From: Thermocladium sp. UBA166
GTDB lineage: Archaea; Thermoproteota; Thermoprotei; Thermoproteales; Thermocladiaceae
Direction: 5' to 3'
NCBI GenBank assembly: GCA_002508315.1
Contig: DAHE01000044.1
Coordinates: 44,430-59,616 of the forward strand
Length of the DNA: 15,187 nt
Part shown: positions 6,238 through 13,443 of the stretch, in pieces
How positions within the stretch are numbered: the first letter of the stretch is position 1
How the letters are laid out: the number at the start of each line of letters is the position of its first letter
Position numbers and translations under genes: made by a program
The notes under the pieces: model-generated
What the model was told of the DNA's origin: nothing
The model's database searches: none
What the model saw: only the letters and a program-made list of their open reading frames with translations

Positions 6238-6552
6238 ATGTACTCCTTCGAAGCGGATCTAGATGTAGTTAAGGTTGAAACGGAGGGCGGGGTAGCCAGG
6301 CTATTCCTTAGCGGCAATGCCGTGGTGGAGGTGCCTTCAAGATTCGCGGCGGGGGTGGGAAGGAAGGTTCACCTCAAGATATCAGAGGAGCGGGATGAAC
6401 CCAGCAATTGGAGCGTGTACATGTGGGGGGTGGTGTACGCCTCTGGAGGGAACTCTTACAAGGTGTCGGCGGGCGGGTTCATAATAGGCCTGGATAACGT
6501 GGATAAACCACCGCAAGTGGGCACGAAATTATATATAGGGATTAAATATTGA
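6238..6552 (+). CDS. rpoG: RNA polymerase subunit Rpo8 (RpoG, RPB8 orthologue)
   Basis: A 104-residue, beta-rich protein. The segment WGVVYASGGNSYKV followed by SAGGFIIGL matches the hallmark C-terminal part of RPB8 ('Y..YG.VY ... vSfGGllm.L'), and the ending with VGTKLYIGIKY is strand-like. Rpo8 orthologues occur in Crenarchaeota and Korarchaeota and bind the largest polymerase subunit near the pore. The ATG at 6238 fits the promoter spacing; a longer frame starting at 6112 would overlap the Sm-like gene and lies upstream of the TATA box, so it is rejected. The gene appears to be alone on its transcript and meets the thermosome gene tail to tail with 27 bases between them. The similarity is by motif recognition and fairly convincing. 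Confidence 0.82.
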   Translation: MYSFEADLDVVKVETEGGVARLFLSGNAVVEVPSRFAAGVGRKVHLKISEERDEPSNWSVYMWGVVYASGGNSYKVSAGGFIIGLDNVDKPPQVGTKLYIGIKY

Positions 6553-6579
6553 AATTGATCATTTAAAAATGCCGTTTTC

Positions 6580-8256
6580 CTAGTCAAAGCTAGGCGGGTT
6601 ACCGCCCATTCCCTCGCTTCCTCCTTCCCCGGACTTGCCTCCCGTTGTCTCTATCTTGCTTGCGGCAATTATCTCATCTATCCTCATTATCATAGTCATG
6701 GCCTCCACGGCTGCCTTCATTGCCTGTATCTTGACTGACAGAGGCTCAACCACGTTGGTCTCCGTCATGTCGGTTACCTTGCTGGAGAACGCGTTGACCC
6801 CGTACTTCCACCCATCATCCTTGCTCTCGTGGACGTGCCTAAGCTCTGTAAGGATATCGATTGCATCGAGTCCAGCGTTCTCGGCCAAGGTCTTCGGTAC
6901 CGTCTCTATGGCTGAAGCGAAGCTCTCGACCGCGTACTGCTCCCTCCCACTCACCTTGGAGGCGTACTGCCTGACTACCTTTGCTACCTCCATTTCCGCC
7001 GCGCCGCCGCCTGGAACTATATATGGGTCCTCTATTACATCGGAGACCACGCTTAATGCATCGACTAGGTTCCTCTCCGCCTCATCGACCAGCCTCTCGA
7101 ATCCTCCCCTTATCAATATGCTGACCGCCTTGGGGTTCTTGCACTTCTCCACGAACACCATCTTCTCGTCGCCCACCCTCTCCTCCTTCACCAATCCGGC
7201 GAATCCCAAGTCGTTCGAGGTCAAGTCCTCTATGTTGGTGACGAGCTTGCCTCCGGTTGCCTTGACCAGCTTCTCTATGTCGCTTCTCTTAACTCTCCTG
7301 ACCGCCATTATCCCCGCCTTGGCTAGGTAGTATTGGGCAATATCATCTATGCCCTTCGTCGTGAACACCACGTTAGCGCCTATGGACTTCAGCTTGTCGA
7401 CGTAGGACTTCAATATGTTCTCCTCCTCGTCTAGAAATGTCTTTATTTGGTCTGGGCTGTTGATCCTTATCTCAGCATCTATCTCCGGCTTCTCCACCTC
7501 CAGCGGCGCGTCCAGTAGAGCTATCTTGGCGTTCTCCACCTTCTTTGGCATTGATGCATGGACAACCTCCTTGTCGATTACGATGCCATCTATGAGCTGG
7601 GTATCGAAGAGACTGCCGCCGTGCTTCTTGACTATCTGGACGTTGTCCAAGTCCGCCACCCACTCATTACCCCTCTGCTCCGCTACTTGCATCATGGCCT
7701 TGGCAGCCAACTCCGCGAAGTAGTCCTTCACGGTCTCGCTTATCTTGCCGTGCATGGATGTGGCCGCCACCTTCTTAAGGACCTCCACGTCATCGCGTTT
7801 AACCGGTATGGCTATCTTCCGTAGATGATCTATCCCTATATCCAAGGCCTTCTTATATCCCGTTATTATTACCGTCGGATGTATGTTCTTATCTATAAGC
7901 TTCTCGGCCTCATCCAGCAATCCCCCCGTCAATATGACGGACGTGGTAGTTCCATCCCCAACCTCGTCGTCTTGGGTCTTGGCTATCTCCACTAACAGCT
8001 TGCCCACCGGGTGCTGGACATCCATCTCATTTAATATGGTAGCTCCATCGTTTGTTATCGTTATATCCCCAAGGCTGTCTATCAGCATCTTATCCATGCC
8101 CTTCGGACCCAGCGTGGATTTCATTACCTCAGTGATGGCCTTGGCCACCATTATGTTAACCCTAAGCGCCTCCTTGCCGAATGCCCTTTGCGTTCCCTCC
8201 TTCAGTACCAATACGGGTACTCCTCCTATTTGCGTTAAGTAGGCTTGCGAGCTCAT
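6580..8256 (-). CDS. thsA/thsB: Thermosome subunit (group II chaperonin)
   Basis: A 558-residue chaperonin subunit. Equatorial ATP-site motifs are LGPKGMDKML (49-58), NDGATIL (69-75) and GDGTTTS (100-106), and PGGGAAEMEV marks the second equatorial segment. The apical-domain substrate region is KKVENAKIALLDAPLEVEK. The C-terminus is the Gly-rich tail with GGSEGMGGN typical of thermosomes. It folds proteins in an ATP-driven, closed double ring in the cytosol. A strong TATA box (8283-8290) is centred about 30 bases before ATG 8256 and 21 before the in-frame ATG 8265. A start at 8256 (MSSQAYL) gives a leader of a few bases, while 8265 would add three residues. The frame upstream to 8337 crosses the promoter and is not used. 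Which paralogue it is cannot be told here. Confidence 0.95.
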   Translation of the reverse strand: MSSQAYLTQIGGVPVLVLKEGTQRAFGKEALRVNIMVAKAITEVMKSTLGPKGMDKMLIDSLGDITITNDGATILNEMDVQHPVGKLLVEIAKTQDDEVGDGTTTSVILTGGLLDEAEKLIDKNIHPTVIITGYKKALDIGIDHLRKIAIPVKRDDVEVLKKVAATSMHGKISETVKDYFAELAAKAMMQVAEQRGNEWVADLDNVQIVKKHGGSLFDTQLIDGIVIDKEVVHASMPKKVENAKIALLDAPLEVEKPEIDAEIRINSPDQIKTFLDEEENILKSYVDKLKSIGANVVFTTKGIDDIAQYYLAKAGIMAVRRVKRSDIEKLVKATGGKLVTNIEDLTSNDLGFAGLVKEERVGDEKMVFVEKCKNPKAVSILIRGGFERLVDEAERNLVDALSVVSDVIEDPYIVPGGGAAEMEVAKVVRQYASKVSGREQYAVESFASAIETVPKTLAENAGLDAIDILTELRHVHESKDDGWKYGVNAFSSKVTDMTETNVVEPLSVKIQAMKAAVEAMTMIMRIDEIIAASKIETTGGKSGEGGSEGMGGNPPSFD

Positions 8257-8282
8257 ATCAAGCATCGCCTTCAGACCGCTTC

Positions 8283-8292
8283 TATATAAACT
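8283..8292 (-). promoter_or_regulatory. TATA box of the thermosome gene
   Basis: On the minus strand the sequence reads agtttatata, the strongest TATA-like box in the window, followed by about 25 bases to the predicted transcript start near 8260. Thermosome genes are commonly heat-induced; no separate heat-shock operator could be identified. Confidence 0.65.
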
Positions 8293-8477
8293 TTTTCCAT
8301 ATGTAGAGGTGAATGGCCAGGCAATGTATCCAGGCAATGCACAAAGTAATAAAATGAGAGATAGGTCTCGCCCTTTTGGGTTGGGGTGTTTTTAGTCGGC
8401 ATGCATTGTCTTTCGTGGTTGGCGGTTGATTCAGGGTGAGGGGTGGGGTTGATTCGCTTCCTCTATACGCCAACAGC

Positions 8478-8604
8478 GAGGGGCGGTCCAGCAGCCCTCA
8501 TTAAGGAATGCCCCCTGAGGTCCCCGGGAAGCCCTCTTGCCATCCATAACATCAAGGGCAGAGGAGATCAGTAATCTGCGAGGCGAGGACTTAAGTGGCG
8601 CCTC
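8478..8604. other. Gene-free element with four successive hairpins (possible ncRNA or IS605 right-end relic)
   Basis: Between the thermosome promoter and the glycosyltransferase gene, about 300 bases hold no convincing gene but much pairing. The stems are GAGGGGC (8478-8484) with GCCCTC (8494-8499, one bulge), CCTCTTGCC (8533-8541) with GGGCAGAGG (8556-8564), AGAT with ATCT (8566-8577), and GAGGCG (8580-8585) with CGCCTC (8599-8604). The last loop holds the palindrome ACTTAAGT. On the minus strand the frame 8431-8604 is open and codes Arg/Gly/Pro-rich residues (KRASRGPQG, LNEGCW, IEEAN). This recalls the low-complexity C-termini of archaeal TnpB genes, which overlap the omega-RNA. That link is a weak recollection, not proof. 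On plus the element could be a structured leader or ncRNA. Confidence 0.4.
8589..8596 (+). promoter_or_regulatory. Possible TATA box of the glycosyltransferase-like gene
   Basis: The perfect palindrome acttaagt is centred 33 bases before the GTG at 8626, giving a leader of about 8 bases if used. It sits in the loop of a hairpin, so it may instead belong to the structured element. Confidence 0.35.
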
Positions 8605-8625
8605 TCCCGAATCACGCGAGGGGCT

Positions 8626-9660
8626 GTGGACTCCATAGTACTTGCCTTCAACCATGGAAATGGTCCCTACACAAGGGCGTATCAATTAGCTAGGTTAGTT
8701 AGGCTATATGCGGGGACAAGCGCGCCTATAGTGGTGCCGTGGATATACGAAGGACAGGCAAGCATATTGAATCAATTCGGGGATGATTACTTGCTGAGCA
8801 GGGAATTAGGGGATGCGTTGAAGCCAGCCCTATATTGGGGAGGATCGTTCCTGGACTACGCGAAGGAGTTACCTAATGTGGGGGATGCTGTGGAGCGTAG
8901 GTTCATGGATCTCTCCATGGGGAAATTAAAGGTAAGGGATGCAATGGGCAGGCAATTTGAGGTGAGAATAGAGGATCCATTATACATAAATGCATATCCG
9001 GCCATAATGCTTCCAGCCTACGTATTATCCCTCCACGAACACGTAATACTGAGGAGGTACGCTGATGAGTTTGGGATAGACGTGGGCAGTGAAGTAATCG
9101 ATTGGTTCAGCAGAGTGGAGAAGGGGGCACTCACGTTCATCTCTGCGCCAGCCGGTGCGTGCTCCAGCGGGTTCAAGCCCGTGGATGAGATAGTAATACC
9201 GCCCGCCGTTCATAAATATAGGAGGGAAGTATACAGGTTCAGGGGAGTTAGGGTGATTGGGTCAGGCGTTGAGGCTGCGAACGCCTCGCTTATGTCCCGC
9301 AAATACGGGAGGGGCAGGAAAGTTATAGTTACCAGGGGGGGACTGGCCACCGTCTGGGAAGCATGGCTGCAAGGAATACCTGTGCTCATACCGCCTCCCA
9401 GGCCAGGGGAGGATCCCGAGATCACCTATAACATCCGCGTGTTCGAGGGATGGAGAATGGCGCACCTATTAATGGATTGGAAGAGGGACTTGAATACAGC
9501 GATTAGGTACGCGGCGGAGCGCACTGATAAGCTGATTCCGCGTCCCTTGGGGATATCCGTGGCCGCTGCCACAATCGTGCGGCACATGAAAGGCAAGCGC
9601 GTGGACTTGGCGGGAAGATATGATTGGTTATGCAAGGAAGAGCCGCCGAGGCTCCATTAA
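8626..9660 (+). CDS. GT-B fold glycosyltransferase-like protein
   Basis: A 344-residue protein with two halves. The N-terminus, LAFNHGNGPYTRAYQLARLV, looks like the 'G.GH..R...LA..L' acceptor-side loop of MurG/GT28-type enzymes with Pro-Tyr in place of the usual His. The C-terminal half has VTRGGLATVWEAWLQGIPVL (about 235-254), then PPPRPGEDPEITYN. This corresponds to the nucleotide-sugar-binding 'GG..T..Ea...GvP.l..P' motif. It probably transfers a sugar from a nucleotide-sugar donor to a lipid or protein at the cytosolic membrane face, but donor and acceptor are unknown. No membrane helix is seen. The start is a GTG with gaggggct before it; an upstream structured element makes the start less certain. 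The gene ends in a 4-base TTAA shared with the stop of the convergent DUF58 gene. Confidence 0.65.
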   Translation: MDSIVLAFNHGNGPYTRAYQLARLVRLYAGTSAPIVVPWIYEGQASILNQFGDDYLLSRELGDALKPALYWGGSFLDYAKELPNVGDAVERRFMDLSMGKLKVRDAMGRQFEVRIEDPLYINAYPAIMLPAYVLSLHEHVILRRYADEFGIDVGSEVIDWFSRVEKGALTFISAPAGACSSGFKPVDEIVIPPAVHKYRREVYRFRGVRVIGSGVEAANASLMSRKYGRGRKVIVTRGGLATVWEAWLQGIPVLIPPPRPGEDPEITYNIRVFEGWRMAHLLMDWKRDLNTAIRYAAERTDKLIPRPLGISVAAATIVRHMKGKRVDLAGRYDWLCKEEPPRLH

Positions 9661-10643
9661 ATTACCTCCACGTTAATGCCTCTCGCATCAACTCGAGTCC
9701 CCGGCTCCGGCGTGGCCAGTATTATCCGCCCATCCGGCGGCAGGCTCCTCGAGAGCAGTATTAGCGAGGCTATGTCTACGCATTCCATGGATGTGATCAC
9801 CACCGTCCGCCTCGCCGCAACGGCGCCCAGGAACCTGGAGATGGCCGGTGCCGCCGAGTAAGCTCTCTCCACCTCGTATAGATCCCACTTGACCTTGATG
9901 CACCCCTCCTCCCCGGCTAGGCAAAGGGAGTTCACCTCCATGGAGCTCAACAACATCAACGCCTTATCTATCCTCCTCCTCTCCGTTCCCTCAACCATGC
10001 ACTTACTCCACTCCAGCACGGCATTGATCCCGCCGGGTCTACGGCCGGCCGCCCTCCTCGGTGACCTAACCATCAACTCGTTGAGCCTTGCGCTGGTGGG
10101 CCAGTGTATCCACGTGGCCGGCTCGGAGTAATCGTATGGCCTAAGCGATTCCAGGAAGTCCTCCCCCCGCTCGCCCCCGCTCCTGACCCTGGGCGGCTCT
10201 ATAGTTAAGCGAACGCCCGATAAGTGCGTCCTGGATACGCGCACCAGGCCAAGCCTATCCCTGGCGCTCACCTCTACCGTAACTGCATTGATTATATCCC
10301 CGATCCATTTTGCGCGGGCCTTGATCACTGCACCCCCATTGTCGTGATCGATGGAGATGATCCCCACGTGTGGATCCAGCTGGAAGGACATGCTGGCCTC
10401 CCTGCACGGATGGCTCACTGCCAGCTCCACTTCCTTCCCAACCTTGGTTCGCAACGCTATGGGATTAATCGTGGGGGGCGTTGAGGCGCACTTGGAAAGC
10501 CGCGCGTGTTCCTCTGAAAAGTAGAGCGACAAGCCTATGGCCGCGCCGGCCATCGCGAATGCCGCTGAGTAGTTGGACGTGAACAATGCCAAGTACATCA
10601 ATGACGTGATGGCCAACACCAGGTAGGCCAGGTGCACCTCCAT
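9657..10643 (-). CDS. DUF58-domain membrane-anchored protein
   Basis: A 328-residue protein. Two hydrophobic helices near the N-terminus (about 5-20 and 25-42) anchor it. A beta-rich middle follows, then LRPYDYSEPATWIHWPTSAR (about 167-186) with NELMVR, which is the DUF58 signature ('lR.Y..GD..r.IdW..sAR...l.v'). The canonical Asp-Asp of that motif is Ser-Glu-like here. The C-terminal part resembles a reduced von Willebrand A-type fold. DUF58 proteins are usually encoded next to MoxR AAA+ ATPases, as here, in systems thought to act in chaperoning or maturing envelope or metal proteins. Its ATG overlaps the stop of the moxR gene (TAATG), with GGAGG just upstream, so translation is coupled. Confidence 0.8.
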   Translation of the reverse strand: MEVHLAYLVLAITSLMYLALFTSNYSAAFAMAGAAIGLSLYFSEEHARLSKCASTPPTINPIALRTKVGKEVELAVSHPCREASMSFQLDPHVGIISIDHDNGGAVIKARAKWIGDIINAVTVEVSARDRLGLVRVSRTHLSGVRLTIEPPRVRSGGERGEDFLESLRPYDYSEPATWIHWPTSARLNELMVRSPRRAAGRRPGGINAVLEWSKCMVEGTERRRIDKALMLLSSMEVNSLCLAGEEGCIKVKWDLYEVERAYSAAPAISRFLGAVAARRTVVITSMECVDIASLILLSRSLPPDGRIILATPEPGTRVDARGINVEVI

Positions 10644-11626
10644 TACATCCTCCCCAGGAACGGGGTCTCGGTTTCATCTATTATTTTCTTTATTATATCG
10701 CGGGGATTACCGCGGACCGCGAACACCCTGTGGGGCAGTACGAAGGTGGCCAGGAACTTGACGTCGTCGATGGTGACCACGTCCCTATCATGGATTGCAG
10801 CCCATGCCCTGGACAGCTTGGCCAGCGTCTGGGTCGCGCGGGGACTGGCTCCCAGCCTGATGGCTGGGTTCCTCCTGGTAGCCTCGCTTAGCCTAAGCAT
10901 GTACTCCTTGACGTCGCTAGCCACTCGAACCCCAGCGGCCCTGGATTGCAACGCCTCTATATCGTCCTTGGAGAGCACTTGATCCACAGCGTCCGCGGTC
11001 AATGCGTGATCGTCTATCAACTGCGCCTCCACCTCTCGGCTGGGGTACGTCATTTCGATCTTTATGGTGAATCTATCAAGCTCCGCCTCCGGGAGGGGGT
11101 ATGTTCCCTCGGTGTCGGCGGGGTCCTGCGTGGCTATCACCATGAACGGCTTCGGCAGGGCATGAGTTTCAGCCCCTATAGTTACTTGCCCCTCCTGCAT
11201 TGCCTCCAGCAGCGCGGATTGAGTGCGAGGCGGCGCCCTATTTATCTCGTCGACAAGGACTATGTTTGCGAACACGGGCCCCAGCCTGGTCTCCATTTCA
11301 TTGGTCTTAGGGTTATATATTAAGGTCCCCGTCACGTCGCTGGGAAACATGTCGGGCGTGAACTGAATCCTGCTGAACTTGAGGGACAATGCCTTGGCGA
11401 ATGCCTTGGCCAGCGTCGTCTTGGCGAGGCCGGGCGGCCCCTCTATCAACGCATGCCCCCCAGATACCAGCGTGGATAGCAACAGCTTCACCTCCACCTC
11501 CCGCCCCAGCACTGCCTTGGATACCTCCTCCACGGCTAGTTCGGTTAATCGCTTGCCGAGAGGCACTTGGGGAAGGAAATCCCCAAACTTAAAAATCAGT
11601 CGCGCTTTGCTCATAGAGTGCGCCAT
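10643..11626 (-). CDS. MoxR-family AAA+ ATPase
   Basis: A 327-residue AAA+ protein. The Walker A motif is EGPPGLAKTT (62-71), Walker B is IVLVDEINRAPP (122-133), sensor 1 is in VIATQDPADTEGTYPLPEAE (163-182), the arginine finger region is AELDRF (181-186), and the lid domain covers the last 100 residues. All catalytic residues appear intact. MoxR ATPases work as hexameric chaperones with DUF58/vWA partners, and the partner gene follows directly with a one-base overlap. The ATG at 11626 has a gaggagg Shine-Dalgarno-like stretch about 12 bases upstream; an in-frame ATG four codons later (11614) is an alternative. The gene is divergent from the ABC exporter across 101 bases, and a TATA-like agtataa lies about 40 bases upstream. 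Confidence 0.92.
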   Translation of the reverse strand: MAHSMSKARLIFKFGDFLPQVPLGKRLTELAVEEVSKAVLGREVEVKLLLSTLVSGGHALIEGPPGLAKTTLAKAFAKALSLKFSRIQFTPDMFPSDVTGTLIYNPKTNEMETRLGPVFANIVLVDEINRAPPRTQSALLEAMQEGQVTIGAETHALPKPFMVIATQDPADTEGTYPLPEAELDRFTIKIEMTYPSREVEAQLIDDHALTADAVDQVLSKDDIEALQSRAAGVRVASDVKEYMLRLSEATRRNPAIRLGASPRATQTLAKLSRAWAAIHDRDVVTIDDVKFLATFVLPHRVFAVRGNPRDIIKKIIDETETPFLGRM

Positions 11627-11665
11627 ATATTAACTTCAAGCCTCCTCGCGTCAATTCATTACCTT

Positions 11666-11695
11666 ATACTGAAAAAATTTATACTGAAAAAATTT
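11666..11695. repeat. Perfect tandem duplication of a 15-bp unit in the divergent moxR / ABC exporter promoter region
   Basis: The unit atactgaaaaaattt is present twice head to tail (11666-11680 and 11681-11695) with no mismatch, followed by aaacgcttaatta. It lies just upstream of the ABC ATPase promoter and also upstream of moxR. On the minus strand each unit ends in a T-run plus cagtat. Confidence 0.85.
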
Positions 11696-11700
11696 AAACG

Positions 11701-11708
11701 CTTAATTA
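11701..11708 (+). promoter_or_regulatory. TATA box of the ABC exporter operon
   Basis: cttaatta, centred about 23.5 bases before the ATG at 11728. A second A/T box, atttaaa (11692-11698), formed at the end of the tandem repeat, would place the start about 9 bases earlier. Confidence 0.5.
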
Positions 11709-11727
11709 GTTCCACGGGCAGGATATA

Positions 11728-12591
11728 ATGTCAGTGGCTGCGATTAACCTCAGGAAGAGATTCGGCTCCATAGTGGCCATAGATGGAGTTGACTTCTCGG
11801 CAGAGAAGGGCGAGACTATAGCGTTGGTGGGTCCCAACGGCGCCGGCAAGACGACTTTGTTGAAATTGATGGCCGGCATACTTAGGCCAGATGAGGGGAG
11901 GGTGTTGGTTAATGGACTCGATGCGGTCGAGGCAAAGGCTAGGAGGAACGTGGGCTTCATGACCCCCATGGATAGGGGGGTATATTGGAGATTGACCGCG
12001 ATGGATAACTTGATCTTCTTCGGCACATTGTATGGCCTCTCCATAAGGGATGCGAAGCGGCGGGCCGGGGAGGTGCTGGAATTGATGGGCTTGGAGGACA
12101 GGGCGAATCACAGGGTGGCCACCTTCAGCACGGGCATGATGCGCCGCCTAGAGCTTGCGCGGGCGTTGATGCATGACCCCGACGTCTTGCTGCTGGATGA
12201 GCCCACAAGCGGTATAGACGTGGATGGGAGGCGGAAGATACTGAACTATATAAGGAAGTTAAGGGATAGATTGGTAATAATGGCCAGCCACGATCCCCAG
12301 GAAATATCGCTGGCCACCAGGGTTTTATACTTCAACAAGAAGATAGTGGATGAATCGGGCCCGCTCAAGATAGTCAGGATGCTGGTTAAGGGCAGGATTC
12401 GCTTGAGTGGGGACGGCATAAAGGTAACTAAGATAAATGGCGATGAATTCATTTTGGAGATGGATATCAACAAGTTCTCCGACCTCATGCACGAGGCCCC
12501 CAATTACTTGGAGGGAGATGTACTGGACGTGGAGGTGGAGGTGGCGAGCGAGGGGAGGGTAATGAGTAGGAGGTGGAGGCAATGGGAGTGA
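11728..12591 (+). CDS. ABC transporter ATP-binding protein (ABC-2 exporter type)
   Basis: A 287-residue nucleotide-binding subunit. The Walker A motif is GPNGAGKTT (35-43), the signature is FSTGMMRRLELARAL (133-147), Walker B is VLLLDEPTSGID (153-164), and the H-loop is in MASHDPQE (H188). The position of the Q-loop glutamine reads GFMTPMDRG, so the usual Gln appears to be Thr79. The signature is FSTGM rather than LSGGQ, a variation common in exporter ATPases. A C-terminal domain of about 80 residues (about 205-287) follows, as in Nat/Drr-type exporters. It powers the membrane subunit encoded next. Substrate not predictable; lipid, drug or sodium-type exporters share this layout. Confidence 0.93.
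   Translation: MSVAAINLRKRFGSIVAIDGVDFSAEKGETIALVGPNGAGKTTLLKLMAGILRPDEGRVLVNGLDAVEAKARRNVGFMTPMDRGVYWRLTAMDNLIFFGTLYGLSIRDAKRRAGEVLELMGLEDRANHRVATFSTGMMRRLELARALMHDPDVLLLDEPTSGIDVDGRRKILNYIRKLRDRLVIMASHDPQEISLATRVLYFNKKIVDESGPLKIVRMLVKGRIRLSGDGIKVTKINGDEFILEMDINKFSDLMHEAPNYLEGDVLDVEVEVASEGRVMSRRWRQWE
12569..12575 (+). promoter_or_regulatory. Shine-Dalgarno sequence of the ABC permease gene
   Basis: GGAGGTG inside the end of the ATPase gene, an exact complement of the archaeal 16S rRNA tail, 6 bases before the ATG at 12582. It decides the start of the second operon gene, in contrast to the leaderless first genes. Confidence 0.7.
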
Positions 12592-13379
12592 TGGATAGGC
12601 TATATTCATTCATTGTAATACGTGGGTTCAAGGTGTGGATAAGCTATAGGACCCAGGTCGCGCTAAACCTGGCCAGCTGGTCGTTGCCAGTATTCATATA
12701 CTACTTCATAGGCATAGCGCTGGGGCCCGGCGCGGCTAGCTTGAGGGGAAGCTACGTGGCGTTCGTCACAGTTGGCCTGGCGTTTCAGGGCTACTTCTCG
12801 TCATCAATAACCACCCTGGCGGGCAGGATAAGAAATGAAGAATTAATAGGAACACTGGAGTATGACATAGCTGCCCCATTGAACCCCATATCGTTCATGA
12901 TGTACTCCTCCACGTGGGGCCTCGCCATAAACTCCATAAATGCCTTGATGACCTTACTGATAGGGTTGGGGCTCGGCGTCAGGTACCACGTAGATTGGAT
13001 ATCCTGGTTGTTAGTGATGCTTCTCTACTTGGTCTCCATAATAGGACTGAATCTAATAGCGGGGGCCACGGTTCTCATAGTAAAGCAAGGAAACCCCGTT
13101 GCGCTGTTTGCCTCAGTGGCCAGCAACTTATTGGGAGGCACTGTGTTCCCAGTCACCGTACTGCCCAAGGCCTTGACGGACATTAGCTACGCGATCCCCC
13201 TCACTTGGGCCTTGGATGGATTTAGATCATCCATGCTCGACGCCGCGGCGCCCGTCTCATTGATTAAGGACTTGGTTTCCTTGGCGTTGTTATCAGTCAT
13301 ATATCTCGCAGTGGGGGTGTATCTGACTTACTTTGCCTTCAGCAGAATAATGCGTGAGGGCTCGGTTCAGCAATATTGA
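12582..13379 (+). CDS. ABC-2 type transporter permease
   Basis: A 265-residue membrane protein with about six hydrophobic helices. The GTLEYDIAAPLNP segment after the second helix, and the later LLGGTVFPVTVLPKALTDIS region, are typical of ABC-2 permeases ('G.le.l...Pl....'; 'sG..fP...lP..l..i'). It forms the membrane pore for the ATPase encoded upstream; the reading frames overlap by 10 bases. The ATG at 12582 is preferred because the perfect Shine-Dalgarno GGAGGTG (12569-12575) lies 6 bases upstream. A GTG at 12573 would be inside that site, and the ATG at 12591 is further away. No separate promoter is seen, so the pair is one operon. Confidence 0.88.
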   Translation: MGVMDRLYSFIVIRGFKVWISYRTQVALNLASWSLPVFIYYFIGIALGPGAASLRGSYVAFVTVGLAFQGYFSSSITTLAGRIRNEELIGTLEYDIAAPLNPISFMMYSSTWGLAINSINALMTLLIGLGLGVRYHVDWISWLLVMLLYLVSIIGLNLIAGATVLIVKQGNPVALFASVASNLLGGTVFPVTVLPKALTDISYAIPLTWALDGFRSSMLDAAAPVSLIKDLVSLALLSVIYLAVGVYLTYFAFSRIMREGSVQQY

Positions 13380-13413
13380 GTCGCGCTTCGAGCTATTCGA
13401 CTTTCGAGGCTAA

Positions 13414-13421
13414 GTTTTTAA
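13414..13421 (+). promoter_or_regulatory. TATA box of the thioredoxin-fold gene
   Basis: gtttttaa, followed by gcg, centred about 26 bases before the ATG at 13444. This is consistent with a leaderless message. Confidence 0.6.
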
Positions 13422-13443
13422 GCGAATCGATGTCGGGGATCTT

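Noticed and set aside
6189..6317. Upstream extension of the Sm-like gene
   Set aside because: It runs through the promoter and the rpoG coding sequence, and the added residues do not resemble the family.
6635..7330. A 231-codon open frame on the plus strand inside the thermosome gene
   Set aside because: It is antisense to a well-conserved chaperonin, rich in Ser/Thr/Leu as expected from the shadow of GC-biased codons, and has no promoter or family resemblance.
8341..8398. Hairpin plus T-run (CCC-tttt-GGG, then gtttttag) looking like a terminator on plus
   Set aside because: No plus-strand gene lies upstream that would need it; the stem is only three base pairs.
8282..8473. Minus-strand 63-codon frame upstream of the thermosome
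   Set aside because: It overlaps the thermosome promoter, has low-complexity content and no start signals.
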